DNA from: Rufibacter ruber
GTDB lineage: Bacteria > Bacteroidota > Bacteroidia > Cytophagales > Hymenobacteraceae
DNA: 64,000 nt
Assembly: GCF_001647275.1 (NCBI RefSeq)
Contig: NZ_LRMM01000007.1
Span: forward strand, 62,001 to 126,000
Reading direction: 5' to 3'
Within the stretch, counting starts at the first letter, position 1; each line of letters starts with the position of its first letter. The notes beneath the pieces were generated by a model. It had not been told where the DNA came from. It saw only the letters and a list, made by a program, of their open reading frames with translations, and made no database searches. Of this stretch, positions 26,787-37,200 are shown in pieces. The translations under genes and the position numbers were made by a program.

Positions 26787-27102
26787 GCACGTTATTTTGA
26801 ATTCAAATTAGAACTTCTTTCCCGTTTATGCTAGGGTTACCGCTGATAAATTCATTTGGAGGCCCCTGAACAGAATGCTGATACTGGTTTGCGACTTCCT
26901 CACCCTGGCGCTGGCCAGCTGCCGGCATTTCTGTTTTCGCCTGTTTTTGGGAAATCAGGCCGAAAACAGAAGTGGGAGTTTTTAAAACTGCCCACCAAGG
27001 TGTAAGGCACAGAAATGCTCAGTAGTTTTCTTAGAAAAGGCCGCCTGGCCGGCACCGTTGCCTTGTGCATGACCTGTGAGGCTGCCCCCTCCCTGCCCTG
27101 GG
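26787..27102. other. Intergenic region with one palindromic repeat
   Basis: No gene. It contains repeat copy 7, downstream of the histidine kinase. Confidence 0.55.
26931..26969. repeat. Palindromic intergenic repeat, copy 7
   Basis: CTGTTTTCGCCTGTTTTTGG with right arm CAGGCCGAAAACAG; the outer CTGTTTTCG/CGAAAACAG stem is perfect. Confidence 0.8.
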
Positions 27103-28515
27103 TTAGACACGTACTTTCTCCCCCTTTACCTGCCCGGAACCGGACGCAACGCCCTCCTGCAGCGGAAGCGTGATGATAAACTCGGCGAACTCCCCCTCCC
27201 GGGTATTGATTTTCAGCTCACCGCCGTGGCCTTTGGTGATGATGTCATAACTCAGCGACAAGCCCAGCCCGGTTCCCTGCCCGGTGGGTTTGGTGGTAAA
27301 GAAAGGCTGGAAGATCTTATCCAGCACCTGCTGCGGCACCCCCAGCCCGTTATCCTGCACGGTGATCTCCAGGGAGTTGCCCACCCTTCTGGTGCTCACC
27401 TTCACGGTTGGCGTAAAACTACCGTTCAGCTTCTTCTTTTTCTCAGACACAGAGTAGAAGGCGTTGTTATACAGGTTCAGCAACACCCGGCCCATGTCCT
27501 GCGGAATCACAGAGATGGCCTGTAAGTCAGCCCCGAAGTCAGTGACCAGGCTGGCGTTAAACGTTTTGTCTTTTGCCCGGAGGCCGTGGTACGAGAGACG
27601 CAGGTATTCGTCTGCCAGGGCATTGAGATCGGTGGCTTCTTTCTGCCCGGTACTGATGCGGGAGTGCTGTAGCATTCCTTTCACAATTGAATCAGCGCGT
27701 TTGCCGTGGTGGGTGATCTTCTCCAGATTTTGGGTGAGGTCCTGCAGGATTTCTGCGGCGTTTTCCTGTTCAGCAGCCGGCAGATGCTGAAAAACCTCTT
27801 CTTTCAGCTCCTCCAGCAGCTCAATGCTTACTTCTGAGAAGTTGTTCACAAAATTAAGCGGGTTCTGAATCTCATGGGCAATACCGGCGGTCAACTCCCC
27901 TAACGACGCCAGCTTCTCCTGCTGAATGAGTTGGGCCTGGGTGGCCTGCAGCTCCTCTACGGTATGCAGGAGCTCTTCTTTCTGTTTGGTCAGCTCAGCG
28001 GTACGCTGGGCCACCTGCCGCTCTAGCTCCTCTTTGTGCGCCTCAATGATTTTGCGCTGCTTCTCTTCTACAATTCTTTTCTCCCGCTCCACCTCCAGCG
28101 CCTTCTGCCCCTTGTTGAAGCTCATCCAGGCGGCAAAGATGTACACAAACCCCGCCAGTGCCGCCATGGTGATATAATCATCCCAATCATTGTGCAGTTC
28201 TGGGGAGATGAGTTTCAGGAGCAGGCTTAGCAGGCAAATGACCACATACGGGTAAAAGGACTGCAAAAGTGACCGTACCATTTTAAAATCCTTCTCCTTG
28301 TACACCAACGTCAGCACCAGGATCAGGTAGGCAATGCCCACCACATCTTCCCAGAACTCGCTTATCCAGTTGCTGAAGATGATGAACGCCCCTAATGATA
28401 CCCAGCTGGCAATGTTCAGGGTTTTATCCCATTTAGCCCCCTGGTCTGTCAGGAGCATAGATTTCCGCAGTCTTCTCAGGAGCAGGAAGGCGGCCAGGAA
28501 AGAGAAAAAATACAT
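27103..28515 (-). CDS. Membrane sensor histidine kinase
   Basis: A 470-residue kinase. The N-terminal 130 residues hold about four to five hydrophobic segments (1-15, 38-50, 58-72, 88-103, 115-130). A long coiled coil (about 140-200) and a HisKA domain with H214 in LTAGIAHEIQNPLNFVNNFSE follow, the typical Bacteroidota form of this box. HATPase_c has N350/N351 in LLNLYNNAFYS, DNGLG (388-392) and GTGLGLSLSYDIITKGHGG. It senses a signal at or in the membrane and probably feeds the adjacent receiver and receiver-cyclase, which would make cAMP synthesis its output (inference from gene order). The gene stands alone with about 315 bases on its 3' side. Confidence 0.88.
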   Translation of the reverse strand: MYFFSFLAAFLLLRRLRKSMLLTDQGAKWDKTLNIASWVSLGAFIIFSNWISEFWEDVVGIAYLILVLTLVYKEKDFKMVRSLLQSFYPYVVICLLSLLLKLISPELHNDWDDYITMAALAGFVYIFAAWMSFNKGQKALEVEREKRIVEEKQRKIIEAHKEELERQVAQRTAELTKQKEELLHTVEELQATQAQLIQQEKLASLGELTAGIAHEIQNPLNFVNNFSEVSIELLEELKEEVFQHLPAAEQENAAEILQDLTQNLEKITHHGKRADSIVKGMLQHSRISTGQKEATDLNALADEYLRLSYHGLRAKDKTFNASLVTDFGADLQAISVIPQDMGRVLLNLYNNAFYSVSEKKKKLNGSFTPTVKVSTRRVGNSLEITVQDNGLGVPQQVLDKIFQPFFTTKPTGQGTGLGLSLSYDIITKGHGGELKINTREGEFAEFIITLPLQEGVASGSGQVKGEKVRV

Positions 28516-29091
28516 AAGCAGGAAATACCTTAATCTTTTATGAGAGCTTTTTTAAAACGGTCTTTGATGCGGCCCGGGCCCATGGTCCAGCGCCAGCCTG
28601 TTCCCTTTTTACACTCTAGCAGCGCAGCAGGGAAGGCGTACACCACCCCTGGAGAACCTGACAGGGCCCATCTTATTGACAAAGCCTCCTGTTAAACCGG
28701 CTCTAAAGTAATTCTTTAAATGGAAACTGTTCTGCCCGCTCTGATAAAATTATTTGCCGCTTGCTCACAGCCAGGGGCGCAAGTGCTGCAGACCAGTATT
28801 TTCTCCCGTATTTCCGGCTTCATGACGGTGTATCACGGCAGAAAAACAGGCAATGGGCTTAGCCCCGGCTTCCGTTTGAGGTTGCGCGGCAAGCGGGCGG
28901 CAAACCTTCCTTCCCTAGTTTCGCTCAAGAGCCTTGCCGGATCCCTTAAAGATATTTGCACCAGCATCTTTCGCTCCCCTGGTTGGCGGGCCAAACCTCC
29001 CGGATTCAGGCTCTTCTCCCAAGAAGTTGTTTAGAGTTTTCTTTTTAGTTCCGGGCGCAAGCGTCTGGGTGACTTTTAGGAGGGTGAGCTT

Positions 29092-29130
29092 CTGTTTCTG
29101 GGCTGTTTTTGTGAAAGTAGGCCCAAACCG
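29092..29130. repeat. Palindromic intergenic repeat, copy 8
   Basis: CTGTTTCTGGGCTGTTTTTG with right arm GAAAGTAGGCCCAAACCG (GTAG variant). Confidence 0.7.
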
Positions 29131-29237
29131 TGGCCCAGCCGGACGCTCGCGCCAGCCCAGATCCTCAAGTGCTGAAAAAGGGAAATGTTAAGCAGCTTCT
29201 GGCACAACACCAGTAAATGCACTGCACAGAGGTGTTT

Positions 29238-29275
29238 CTGTTTTCGGCCTGTTTTCTGAAAAACAGCGAAAACAG
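29238..29275. repeat. Palindromic intergenic repeat, copy 9
   Basis: CTGTTTTCGGCCTGTTTTC with right arm GAAAAACAGCGAAAACAG; the outer stem is perfect, with two to three bases deleted on the right. Confidence 0.8.
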
Positions 29276-29390
29276 AAATCTGGGCACACAGCGCCAACCT
29301 GGCTTGTGGAATTCTTCAAAGGTTAACCCCTATCTCACCCCCATTTTACGCCTGGCAGTTTCTTTGTCTGGAAAGCGAATGGCAATGCAC

Positions 29391-31589
29391 TTAGGCGTAG
29401 AGCGGGAGGTGCACCAGAAAGGTGGTTCCCTCGCCTACCCGGGTTTCTACCTCCACTCGCCCGCCCATGGCATCCAGGTGGCTCTTGATCAGGAAAAGGC
29501 CTATGCCTCTCCCCTCCTGTACCGTATGGAACCGTTTGTAGAGTTTAAATAGGTTTTTCTTTGCCTTCTCCAGGTTGAAGCCAGAGCCGTTGTCAGTGAA
29601 GGAGATGAGCACTTCCTGCGTATGCGGCACGGGGTGGCAGGTCACCTTGATCTGGAGCGCGCGCCCATCTGCCTTGTACTTGATGGAGTTAGACAGCAGA
29701 TTGTAAAAAATACTGTGCAGATACGCTTTGTTCGCCCGCACCAGACAGCCCTCCTCTATCTCCAAAACCACCTTGGCCTCGGTCTGGACCAATGGCTCTT
29801 TGAAAGAGGACAAAGCAAGCTCCACCACCTCCTGTATGGCAACAGGCTCCAGTTCCAGGTTAGCGGTGGTATCTCTGATACTCAGCAGGGTGGTCAAATC
29901 CATGAGCACATCATCTAGCTTGACCACGCTTTGCCGCAGAAATGTGAGTGATTTTTGGAAATTCTCAGTAGCCGCGTCTTCCATGACCAGTAGTTGGGTT
30001 AACCCCAACAAGTTAGCCACCGGCCCCCTCAGGTTGTGCGAAATGATGTACGTAAACTCCTGTAGGTCCCTTTTCTGTTTGTAAAGATCTTTGGCCAGCT
30101 TTTCCAGGTCCAGTTCAGAGTTCTTCAGCTTGGTGATGTCTGTTTGAACGGCAATGTACCGGTAGACCTCTCCCTCCTCGTTCACTACCGGGGTGATGTC
30201 TACCGTCATCCAAACCTCCTCGCCGCCCTTGGTGACATTTAAAATCTCAAAGAATATGTCTTCGCCCTGCATTAACTTCCCCCAGAGCTTCTCATATGAA
30301 GACGTATCCGTTTTGGCGTTATGCAGCACCTGCGACGGGCGTTTTCCTTTCACCTCTTCCACCCGGTAGCCAAACAGCCGGGAGAAGCCTTCGTTCACCC
30401 ATTCAATGCGCCAGTCTTTGTCAACCAGCATTACGCAGTTGTTGGTCTTGCTGGCCACCAGGGAGAGCTTCTCCAGTTCCTGCCTGGACACCACCTGCTC
30501 CGTGACATCCTCAAAATAGACAGATACACCTTCGGCAGAGGGGTAGGCTTTCACACTCAGCCAGAGCTCCTTGCTATGCACCTTGGTGGTCAGGTAGGCG
30601 GGGGTGTCTGCCGCAAGCATGTGGCAGTAGTGGGCATAGAGTTCGCCCTCTACCTCCTGCGGGAATATTTCCCAGATATTCTTCCCCAGATCTTTTTGTT
30701 TGTCAAGCCCTACCAGCCGCTCTGCCTCGTTGTTGATGTAGGTGAGGCAGCCGTCTCTGTCAAGCATGATCACCGCATCTGAGATGCTTTCAAAGATGGT
30801 ATTGAGCTTGTTGGCCTGCTGCTGAATGGTTTTATAGGCCTGTGCAGCGGCAGTCACATCTTTGGCTATTGTTTGAGCGCCCACCACTTGGCCATTGACT
30901 TTAATAGGGAACTTGATGGTGTCATACATCCGCTCCTCTCCGCCCACGTTGATTTCCAGCATATGCCTGAGCGTATTTCCCTGCAGTACCTCTTGCAACG
31001 CCTGTTGGGTGGCAGCCTCCATGGTTGCCGGGAAAAAAGAGGCCGCCGACCTGCTGAGGGCTTCCTCCAGGGTCACCCCCCATTTCTCACAGAACGCCTC
31101 ATTCACCTCGGTGATCATACCCGTCCGGTTTTCCAGAAATATCACATCGGGGTTATGCTGGAACAGGCCCTTATAGCGTTGCTCGCTCTCAGCCAGCCGC
31201 TGCCGGGTGGCCACCAGTTCAGTAATATCCCGGGCCACGCTGTACATTTTCCCATCTTCATGAGACCAGGAGCTGGACCACATCACATGTACGGTTCTGC
31301 CTGATTTGTGCAGGAGCCTGTTCTCAAAATTATGGGGGGCCCCGTGGGTTAGGAGTTGCTGGACCGCCAACGTGGTACGCTCCACATCTTCCGGGTGCAA
31401 AAGGCTCAGGTAATGCTTGCCCACCATTTCACTGCTGGTGTACCCAAGCATCAAGAGGCTGGCATCACTGGCGAAGGTGTAATACCCGTCATTGTCAATG
31501 GTGCAGATCATGTCAAGTGATACCTGGGCCAGCTTTTCCCAGTAAATAGGACTTTGGCTTTTAGAAGGGGGCAGGGGTTGGTTCCTCAC
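29391..31589 (-). CDS. Multi-PAS histidine kinase
   Basis: A 732-residue soluble sensor kinase with four PAS modules, at about 15-125, 135-248, 260-365 and 372-488. The first and last carry PAC-like tails (YSVARDITELV; YIAVQTDITKLKNSE). The kinase core has H518 in IISHNLRGPVANLLGL, HATPase with FYNLLSNSIKYK, DNGSGFNLEK and GRGIGLFLIKSHLDAMGG. There are no membrane segments, so sensing is cytoplasmic, perhaps redox or small ligands through PAS. The apparent start is GTG at 31589, with no closer ATG fitting the PAS start. No receiver gene is adjacent on its 3' side within 850 bases, so its partner is uncertain. Confidence 0.87.
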   Translation of the reverse strand: MRNQPLPPSKSQSPIYWEKLAQVSLDMICTIDNDGYYTFASDASLLMLGYTSSEMVGKHYLSLLHPEDVERTTLAVQQLLTHGAPHNFENRLLHKSGRTVHVMWSSSWSHEDGKMYSVARDITELVATRQRLAESEQRYKGLFQHNPDVIFLENRTGMITEVNEAFCEKWGVTLEEALSRSAASFFPATMEAATQQALQEVLQGNTLRHMLEINVGGEERMYDTIKFPIKVNGQVVGAQTIAKDVTAAAQAYKTIQQQANKLNTIFESISDAVIMLDRDGCLTYINNEAERLVGLDKQKDLGKNIWEIFPQEVEGELYAHYCHMLAADTPAYLTTKVHSKELWLSVKAYPSAEGVSVYFEDVTEQVVSRQELEKLSLVASKTNNCVMLVDKDWRIEWVNEGFSRLFGYRVEEVKGKRPSQVLHNAKTDTSSYEKLWGKLMQGEDIFFEILNVTKGGEEVWMTVDITPVVNEEGEVYRYIAVQTDITKLKNSELDLEKLAKDLYKQKRDLQEFTYIISHNLRGPVANLLGLTQLLVMEDAATENFQKSLTFLRQSVVKLDDVLMDLTTLLSIRDTTANLELEPVAIQEVVELALSSFKEPLVQTEAKVVLEIEEGCLVRANKAYLHSIFYNLLSNSIKYKADGRALQIKVTCHPVPHTQEVLISFTDNGSGFNLEKAKKNLFKLYKRFHTVQEGRGIGLFLIKSHLDAMGGRVEVETRVGEGTTFLVHLPLYA

Positions 31590-31948
31590 TTTTCTCTGAT
31601 TATACTATAAATCTAAGAAAAAGTAATGGTAAACATAATATAACTAAAAGGAAAGCGGTTAGGGTCAAGGCGATCATGGGGAACGGTAAAATTTATCACT
31701 CCGCCTCTATACCATACCCGTTGCCCAAAAATCTTTCTTCTTTTCAAGGCTCCTGGTGCCAACGCCTGCCACTGTTCCCCATTTTCTGTTTTTGGCCTGT
31801 TTTCCTGAAAGTAGCTCCAAAACAACCCTCCCGGTCTTTTCCCCATGAGAGGAATTACGGCCCCAAGCCTACCTGGGCACCACCTTGACCCAGGAACCAG
31901 ACACCGGTAAAAAATGCGTAATTTGCCGGTTCATTAAGAAAGTCAGAC
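31590..31948. other. Divergent region between multi-PAS kinase and truC
   Basis: No gene. It contains repeat copy 10, the one copy not clearly at a gene 3' end. AT-rich sequence next to the kinase start probably holds its promoter, but no clean box was seen. Confidence 0.5.
31786..31823. repeat. Palindromic intergenic repeat, copy 10
   Basis: CTGTTTTTGGCCTGTTTTCC with right arm GAAAGTAGCTCCAAAACA (GTAG variant). It lies between divergent genes. Confidence 0.7.
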
Positions 31949-32683
31949 GTGTTGCTGGAGATTATCTATGAAGATGCGCAGTATGTAGCCATCAATAAGC
32001 CGAACGGGCTGTTGGTCCATAGAACCCGCATTGCCGAGGAGAAGATAGAATTTGCCCTGCAGTTGCTGCGCGACCAGCTAGGGTACCGCCTCTACCCGTT
32101 GCACCGGCTGGACCGGGGCACCTCGGGCGTGTTGCTCTTCGCCAAAACGCCCGAGGCGGCAGCCCCACTGGTGCAGGCTTTTGCCGAGCGCCAGCCCGAC
32201 AAGACGTATTTTGCCATAGTGCGGGGATATGCCCCTGAGGCCGGCACCATAGACAGCCCTATTCGGCCTGACCGGGACAACGGGCTCAAAGAGCCTCAGG
32301 AAGCCGTTACCCATTTCCAACGACTGGCCACGGTGGAGCTCCCCATTCCGGTGGGCCGCTACCAGACCGCCCGCTACAGCCTGGTGAAGGTCAAACCAGA
32401 AACGGGCCGCATGCACCAGATCAGGAAACACTTCGCCCACCTCAGGCATTACATCATTGGGGACAAAAAGCACGGCGACTGGCGCCATAACCTCATGTTT
32501 CTGGAACAGCAGCAGAGCCCCTTCCTGCTCCTGCACGCCGCCTCGCTGGTGTTCACCCATCCGTTTACCCGGCAGCGCGTGGAAATCAAAGCCGCCCTGC
32601 CCCAGAACATGCGGCGGTTGTGTGACCAATTCTCCTGGGGCGCCGTGCTGGCAGCGCAGGCAGAACTGGCAGGTTCTTTCTAA
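31949..32683 (+). CDS. truC: tRNA pseudouridine synthase, TruC-like (RluA family)
   Basis: A 244-residue RluA-family pseudouridine synthase. Catalytic D55 lies in PLHRLDRGTSGVLLFAK, followed by KTYFAIVRG, TGRMHQIRKHFAHLRHYIIGDKKHGD and LLLHAASLVFTHP. The length and lack of an S4 domain fit TruC, which isomerises U65 in some tRNAs. The exact target is inferred from family similarity. The start is GTG at 31949 or the adjacent TTG; the IIYEDAQYVAINKPNGLLVH strand follows directly. The gene is monocistronic, with a palindromic repeat about 110 bases past its stop. Confidence 0.88.
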   Translation: MLLEIIYEDAQYVAINKPNGLLVHRTRIAEEKIEFALQLLRDQLGYRLYPLHRLDRGTSGVLLFAKTPEAAAPLVQAFAERQPDKTYFAIVRGYAPEAGTIDSPIRPDRDNGLKEPQEAVTHFQRLATVELPIPVGRYQTARYSLVKVKPETGRMHQIRKHFAHLRHYIIGDKKHGDWRHNLMFLEQQQSPFLLLHAASLVFTHPFTRQRVEIKAALPQNMRRLCDQFSWGAVLAAQAELAGSF

Positions 32684-33031
32684 AGTGTTCCCTTCTGGTG
32701 TAGCGTACAGATAATTTGAACTACAGCCCTCTTGCGGCAGGGATGCCGTGCTTAGTACGCACGTTAAAAAATGGTCACTCCTGGCTAAATCCGTTTCTGT
32801 TTTTAGCCTCTTTTCTTAAAAACAGGCCAAAAACAGAAGCCAAAGGACAAATCCTTTTCTGCCTGCTTCTTCAGGCACTCCTCTTGTTTCTGCCACTTAC
32901 GGTGAATCTTCCTGAGCAGCAGTTGCCTCTGGCGTACCTAAAACAGACTCAGTGCTACTTATCGCTAAGAAAATACTACCTCCCATCCTGTAAATTTTGC
33001 TTTCTTTGCGCAAAGCCAAACTTAACGCACT
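32684..33031. other. Intergenic region upstream of first GH5 gene
   Basis: No gene. It contains repeat copy 11, a palindromic CTTTGCGCAAAG at 33004-33015 and the TAACGCACTA motif touching the GH5 start codon. A loose -7 box (TAAATTTTG, 32991-32999) is possible. Confidence 0.5.
32797..32836. repeat. Palindromic intergenic repeat, copy 11
   Basis: CTGTTTTTAGCCTCTTTTC with right arm AAAAACAGGCCAAAAACAG; a few internal mismatches. Confidence 0.75.
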
Positions 33032-34129
33032 ATGTTCAAACAAAACCCGTTAAACCTTCTATTCTTTTTTTTCGCCCTGCTCCTGCTTTCTCCCGTAGCC
33101 TCTGCCCAGCCTGGCCTGCAGAGCAATGAGGTAAAGCGGGAATGGTGGCATATTGAGCGGCTGAAGCCTTTCAAAGTAGATCCCAGCTATAAGAAAATGT
33201 CTTTCATTAGCGTGAAGGGCAATGCATTTGTAGATGAGAAGGGAAAGACAATAGTCTTTAAAGGCGTCTCCATCTCAGACCCTGATAAGCTGGTCAAGGA
33301 CGGCCAATGGGGCAAGAAGCACTTTGAAGTGATCAAGAGCTGGGGCGCCAACATCATCCGGATTCCGGTACACCCCATTGCCTGGCACCAGCGCGGCGTG
33401 GAGGAGTACATGCGCCTGCTGGACCAGGCTGTGGACTGGTGCTCTGAACTGGGCATCTACGTGATCATTGACTGGCACTCCATTGGGAACCTGGACATGG
33501 AGATCCTGGCCCATGACATGCACAACACCACCAAGAAAGAAACCTTCAACTTCTGGAGAACCATTGCCGCCCACTACAAAGAGGCGCCCGCCGTGGCTTT
33601 CTACGAGATCTTCAACGAGCCCACCCTCTATGACGGCCAGTACGGCAATACTACCTGGGCAGAGTGGAAAGGGCTGATGGAGCAGATCATTGATGTCATC
33701 TACGCCCAGAACAAAAAGGCGGTGCCGCTGGTGGCGGGCTTCAACTGGGCTTATGACCTGACGCCGGTGCGCCAGAACCCCATCGCCCGCGAGGGCATAG
33801 GCTATGTGGTGCACCCCTACCCCGGCAAGCGCCCCATTCCGCGGGAGCCAAAGTGGGAGCAGGACTTCGGGTTTGTGGCAGATAAATATCCGGTAATAGC
33901 CACTGAGATTGGCTTCATGAAGGGCGGTGAGGATGAGAACCTGCATGATGACGGCAAGTACGGCCCTTCTATTATGAACTACTTCCACAAGAAAGGCATC
34001 TCATGGGTGGTGTGGGTGTTTGACCCGGTGTGGGTGCCCCAGATGATCAAAAACTGGGAGTACGAGCCCACCGACCAGGGAAAGTTCTTCCGGGAGGTGA
34101 TGCAGGGTAAGTTCAAGTACGAAAAATAA
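33032..34129 (+). CDS. Glycoside hydrolase family 5 (cellulase-like)
   Basis: A 365-residue secreted (beta/alpha)8 glycosidase with a signal peptide at 1-26 (LLFFFFALLLLSPVASA). GH5 landmarks are SWGANIIRIPVHP (strand 2), YVIIDWHS, acid/base E196 in AFYEIFNEPT, HPYPGK, and nucleophile E292 in YPVIATEIGF, ending with the WVVWVFDP strand. Family knowledge: retaining endo-glycosidases acting on beta-glucans, mannans and others; the subfamily cannot be set by eye. It differs clearly from the three mutually similar GH5 domains later in the locus. It starts the rightward half of the polysaccharide locus, with the LamG gene downstream after a palindromic repeat. Confidence 0.9.
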   Translation: MFKQNPLNLLFFFFALLLLSPVASAQPGLQSNEVKREWWHIERLKPFKVDPSYKKMSFISVKGNAFVDEKGKTIVFKGVSISDPDKLVKDGQWGKKHFEVIKSWGANIIRIPVHPIAWHQRGVEEYMRLLDQAVDWCSELGIYVIIDWHSIGNLDMEILAHDMHNTTKKETFNFWRTIAAHYKEAPAVAFYEIFNEPTLYDGQYGNTTWAEWKGLMEQIIDVIYAQNKKAVPLVAGFNWAYDLTPVRQNPIAREGIGYVVHPYPGKRPIPREPKWEQDFGFVADKYPVIATEIGFMKGGEDENLHDDGKYGPSIMNYFHKKGISWVVWVFDPVWVPQMIKNWEYEPTDQGKFFREVMQGKFKYEK

Positions 34130-34179
34130 TCCCTTTGCCTACATACAGACTGGTCATTTCCCAAGGCCAGTCTGCCTTT

Positions 34180-34219
34180 CTGTTTTTGGGCTGTTTTGGC
34201 CAAAACAGCCAAAAAACAG
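34180..34219. repeat. Palindromic intergenic repeat, copy 12
   Basis: CTGTTTTTGGGCTGTTTTGG with right arm CCAAAACAGCCAAAAAACAG, 50 bases past the GH5 stop. Confidence 0.85.
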
Positions 34220-34282
34220 AAAGGCTTTTAAGTGAATCATCTAGCCGCTTGCTTGAAAAGCGGTACCAAACCCAATACCGGT

Positions 34283-37200
34283 ATGAGATTTAACTTTTTT
34301 CGTCTGGCAGGTTTACTCCTCCTCTGCACCCTGTCTGTGCAGGCACAGACCCAACCAGAAACGGCCCCTCCCACCCTGTTCCATTTGAGCTTTGAGAAAG
34401 GCTTCGCCGCGCAGGCCAAAGGGAAAAATACCCCTGAAAATAAAAACCTGCCCGCATTAGTAGACGGAATCAGGGGCAAAGCAGCCTATTTTGGAAAAGG
34501 ACAGACGCTGCAGTTCCAGTCCTTACACAACCTGAACAAGCAACAAGGCACCCTTTCCCTCTGGGTCAAAATGCCGGCCAGACAGGAAGGGAAAAAAGGC
34601 GGCCCGTTTGTGCTGTTCAATGAAAATGGCCCCGGCACCAAGGGCAGCCTGCACTACACCTGGGACATGCTGAACCAGCGTATGCGGTTCCAGTTGCGCG
34701 ACCCGCGGGAAAGCATTGTGTATTACAGCAAACTCCTGCCTTCAGACCAGCCAGAGTGGCACCACCTGGCCATTACCTGGAACGAGAAGAAAGGGGTTTC
34801 GCTTTACGTAGACGGCCAGCAGGCCTCCACCGGCTGGATGCCCAACTGGAAGCACCAGAACCATCCCTTCTTCTTTCTGGGTGCCCTGAATGAAAAAGGA
34901 GAGCAGGCCTGGAACGGCGCTCTGGACGAAATTTACATTTACAGCCGCGAGATCACTGAGGCAGAGGCCCGTCAGGCGTACCTCCAGTACCGGCGCTTCA
35001 CGGCAGAGGTCTCCATCAAAGACCCTTTTCTTTCTTCCGGCAAAGCCGAATTTGTACATGTGGCGTTACATAACCCGGGTGAGCAGGAGATACAGTTACA
35101 ACAACTGGCCTATCAGCTCAGCGGCCCCAACGGCAATGTTCTGGAGTCCGGTAATCTACCCAACCATACCCTGCCCGGTTTGAAGAGAGGCTTTGTAAAG
35201 ATTCCGTTGTTAGTGCAAGCGGCGGGCGAGTACTCCTTAATGGTGACGTATTCTGAAGGTCAGAAGACAAAATTGGTTACCTCTCCGCTGCACGTCCTCT
35301 CCACCCAAAGCAGTACCCACTCCGCCCCAGCCACCCAAAAATTAGTAGCGCAAATAGACGCCGCCACCAGGCACCCTATTGCGCAGGCGGGCAGCAGCAC
35401 CGTTGTCACCTCCCCGCTGGGCAAGTACCGTGAATCTGGCCCCGCCCGCCATAACCGTTTTGTGCTGGACTTTGAAGTGCAAGACGTGAATGAGCCGCAC
35501 GTGGCCTTCATTACGTTTCCAGATGACAAGGAGCGAACCATGGAGGTGTTGCTGCAGGACTTTGCCAATACCCGGGACTACCAGGCCCATACCGGCATTT
35601 ATACCGGTGGCGAGTTCCCGCTGTCCAATAGAATGCAGGAGCACCGCATAGTCTTCTGGCCACGGTCTAAGCGGCAGGCCTTCATCTTTATGACCGCAGA
35701 AACCGCCAAACCTGCGGCCGTGAAAGAAATTAAGATCTACCGGGTGAGCCATCTGGAGGCGAACCAGCCCCCAACGGTGTTCAAAGGAAGCGCCCCCGCC
35801 CGCCGCACCGGCCTGTATTATGAAGACCCGGTGTTGAACCTGAGCTTTGGCACGTCTGCCCAGCTAGATGGTTTCTCCCAAACCACTGACCGGTTGATTA
35901 GCTACCTGAAATCTTTTGGACAGACCGAATTTGAGTATCCCATTGCCTGGTATGCCGGTCCGTTGTACGGCACCTGGGCAGAACCGTTCCAACCAGACAT
36001 TGACGGGGCCCAGGGCGGTACCCGTCCGCACCCAGACGGGTTCCCGGCCTATCTCTTAAAACGGCTGGACCAGGAGGGCATGAAGTTCAATGCCGGTCTT
36101 CACATACACACCCTTCCCAGCCTGAACAAATATGCCCTGGCAGACTCGGCAAAAGTCATGCAGGGCGAAGAAACCGTGATCAACGTGAACAAAGACGGGA
36201 AGCTCTGGTACGGCTACTGGCACGGGGCGGACCCCAACTACAATGCGGCAGACCCACGGGTTATGCAGGCGGTACAGGAGGTAGTGTCTGAGGTCTGCGA
36301 ACGGTACGGGCAGGAGCCCGCCCTGAAAGCAGTTTCACTGGTGATCACCCGTCCGAAGCTGTACACCTTCGCCTCCCTGGAGTCTGGCTACAATGACATT
36401 AACCTGACCCGTTTTCAGCAGGAAAGCAACATTAAGATTCCCGGGTATGTGGCGGGAGACCCAAAGAGGTTCAGCAACAGCTACAACTGGCTCATGGCCA
36501 ACCCTGCGGCCAAGAAAGCCTGGATTGACTGGCGGTGCAAAGTCCTGTATGAGCATTACAACCAAATGGGAAACCTGGTGGCAGCCCACCGGTCTGACCT
36601 GAAACTCATCCTGAACCTGTTTGTACACCTGACCCACAACAACCGGTTGGCAGACTACCTGAACCAAAACCCGGTAGAGGTGCTGCGCGAGATGGGGATA
36701 GACCCGGCCTTGTACAAAGATAACCCCAACCTCCAGCTCAACTACACCTTTGTTCCGGCAGATTTGCGTTGGAAACGGGTTAACTATGAGCCAGACACCC
36801 ATGAGGTAAACCGTACTATCATGACCGCCCCAGAGGTGGTGGCCTCTCTACAGCCGTTAAAAAATGTGGGCGTGACTATTCATGACCGTTATTGGGAAGA
36901 CCCGGTAGGCAGAACCCACCAGATGGACGGCCTTCAGAAGCTGGGCGTGCAGGAATTCACCTGGCGGGTGACCACCTTCAACCCTGTGAGTTACCATAGC
37001 CTTGAACCTTATGTGCTCGCGCTAAACAACCTGGAGGCTACCACCATCACCAAAGGAGGCTATTTGATTGGCACCTTCGGGATGGAGAAAGAGATTCAGC
37101 GGTTCTCAGATGCGTTCCATGCGTTGCCCGCTGTTAAGTTTGAAGACGTGGCCACGGCCACAGATCCCGTACGGATCAGGCAACAAGTGGTAGATGGCCA

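Larger units (their letters stand above)
28516..29390. other. Gene-free 0.9-kb region between two histidine kinases
   Basis: No convincing gene; the longest open frame (rightward from 28720) is basic and low in conservation signals. It carries repeat copies 8 and 9 downstream of the multi-PAS kinase. Confidence 0.5.

Noticed and set aside
28720-29034. Rightward 104-codon open frame between two kinases
   Set aside because: Basic, repetitive, no domain, signal peptide or start context; likely chance in GC-rich spacer.
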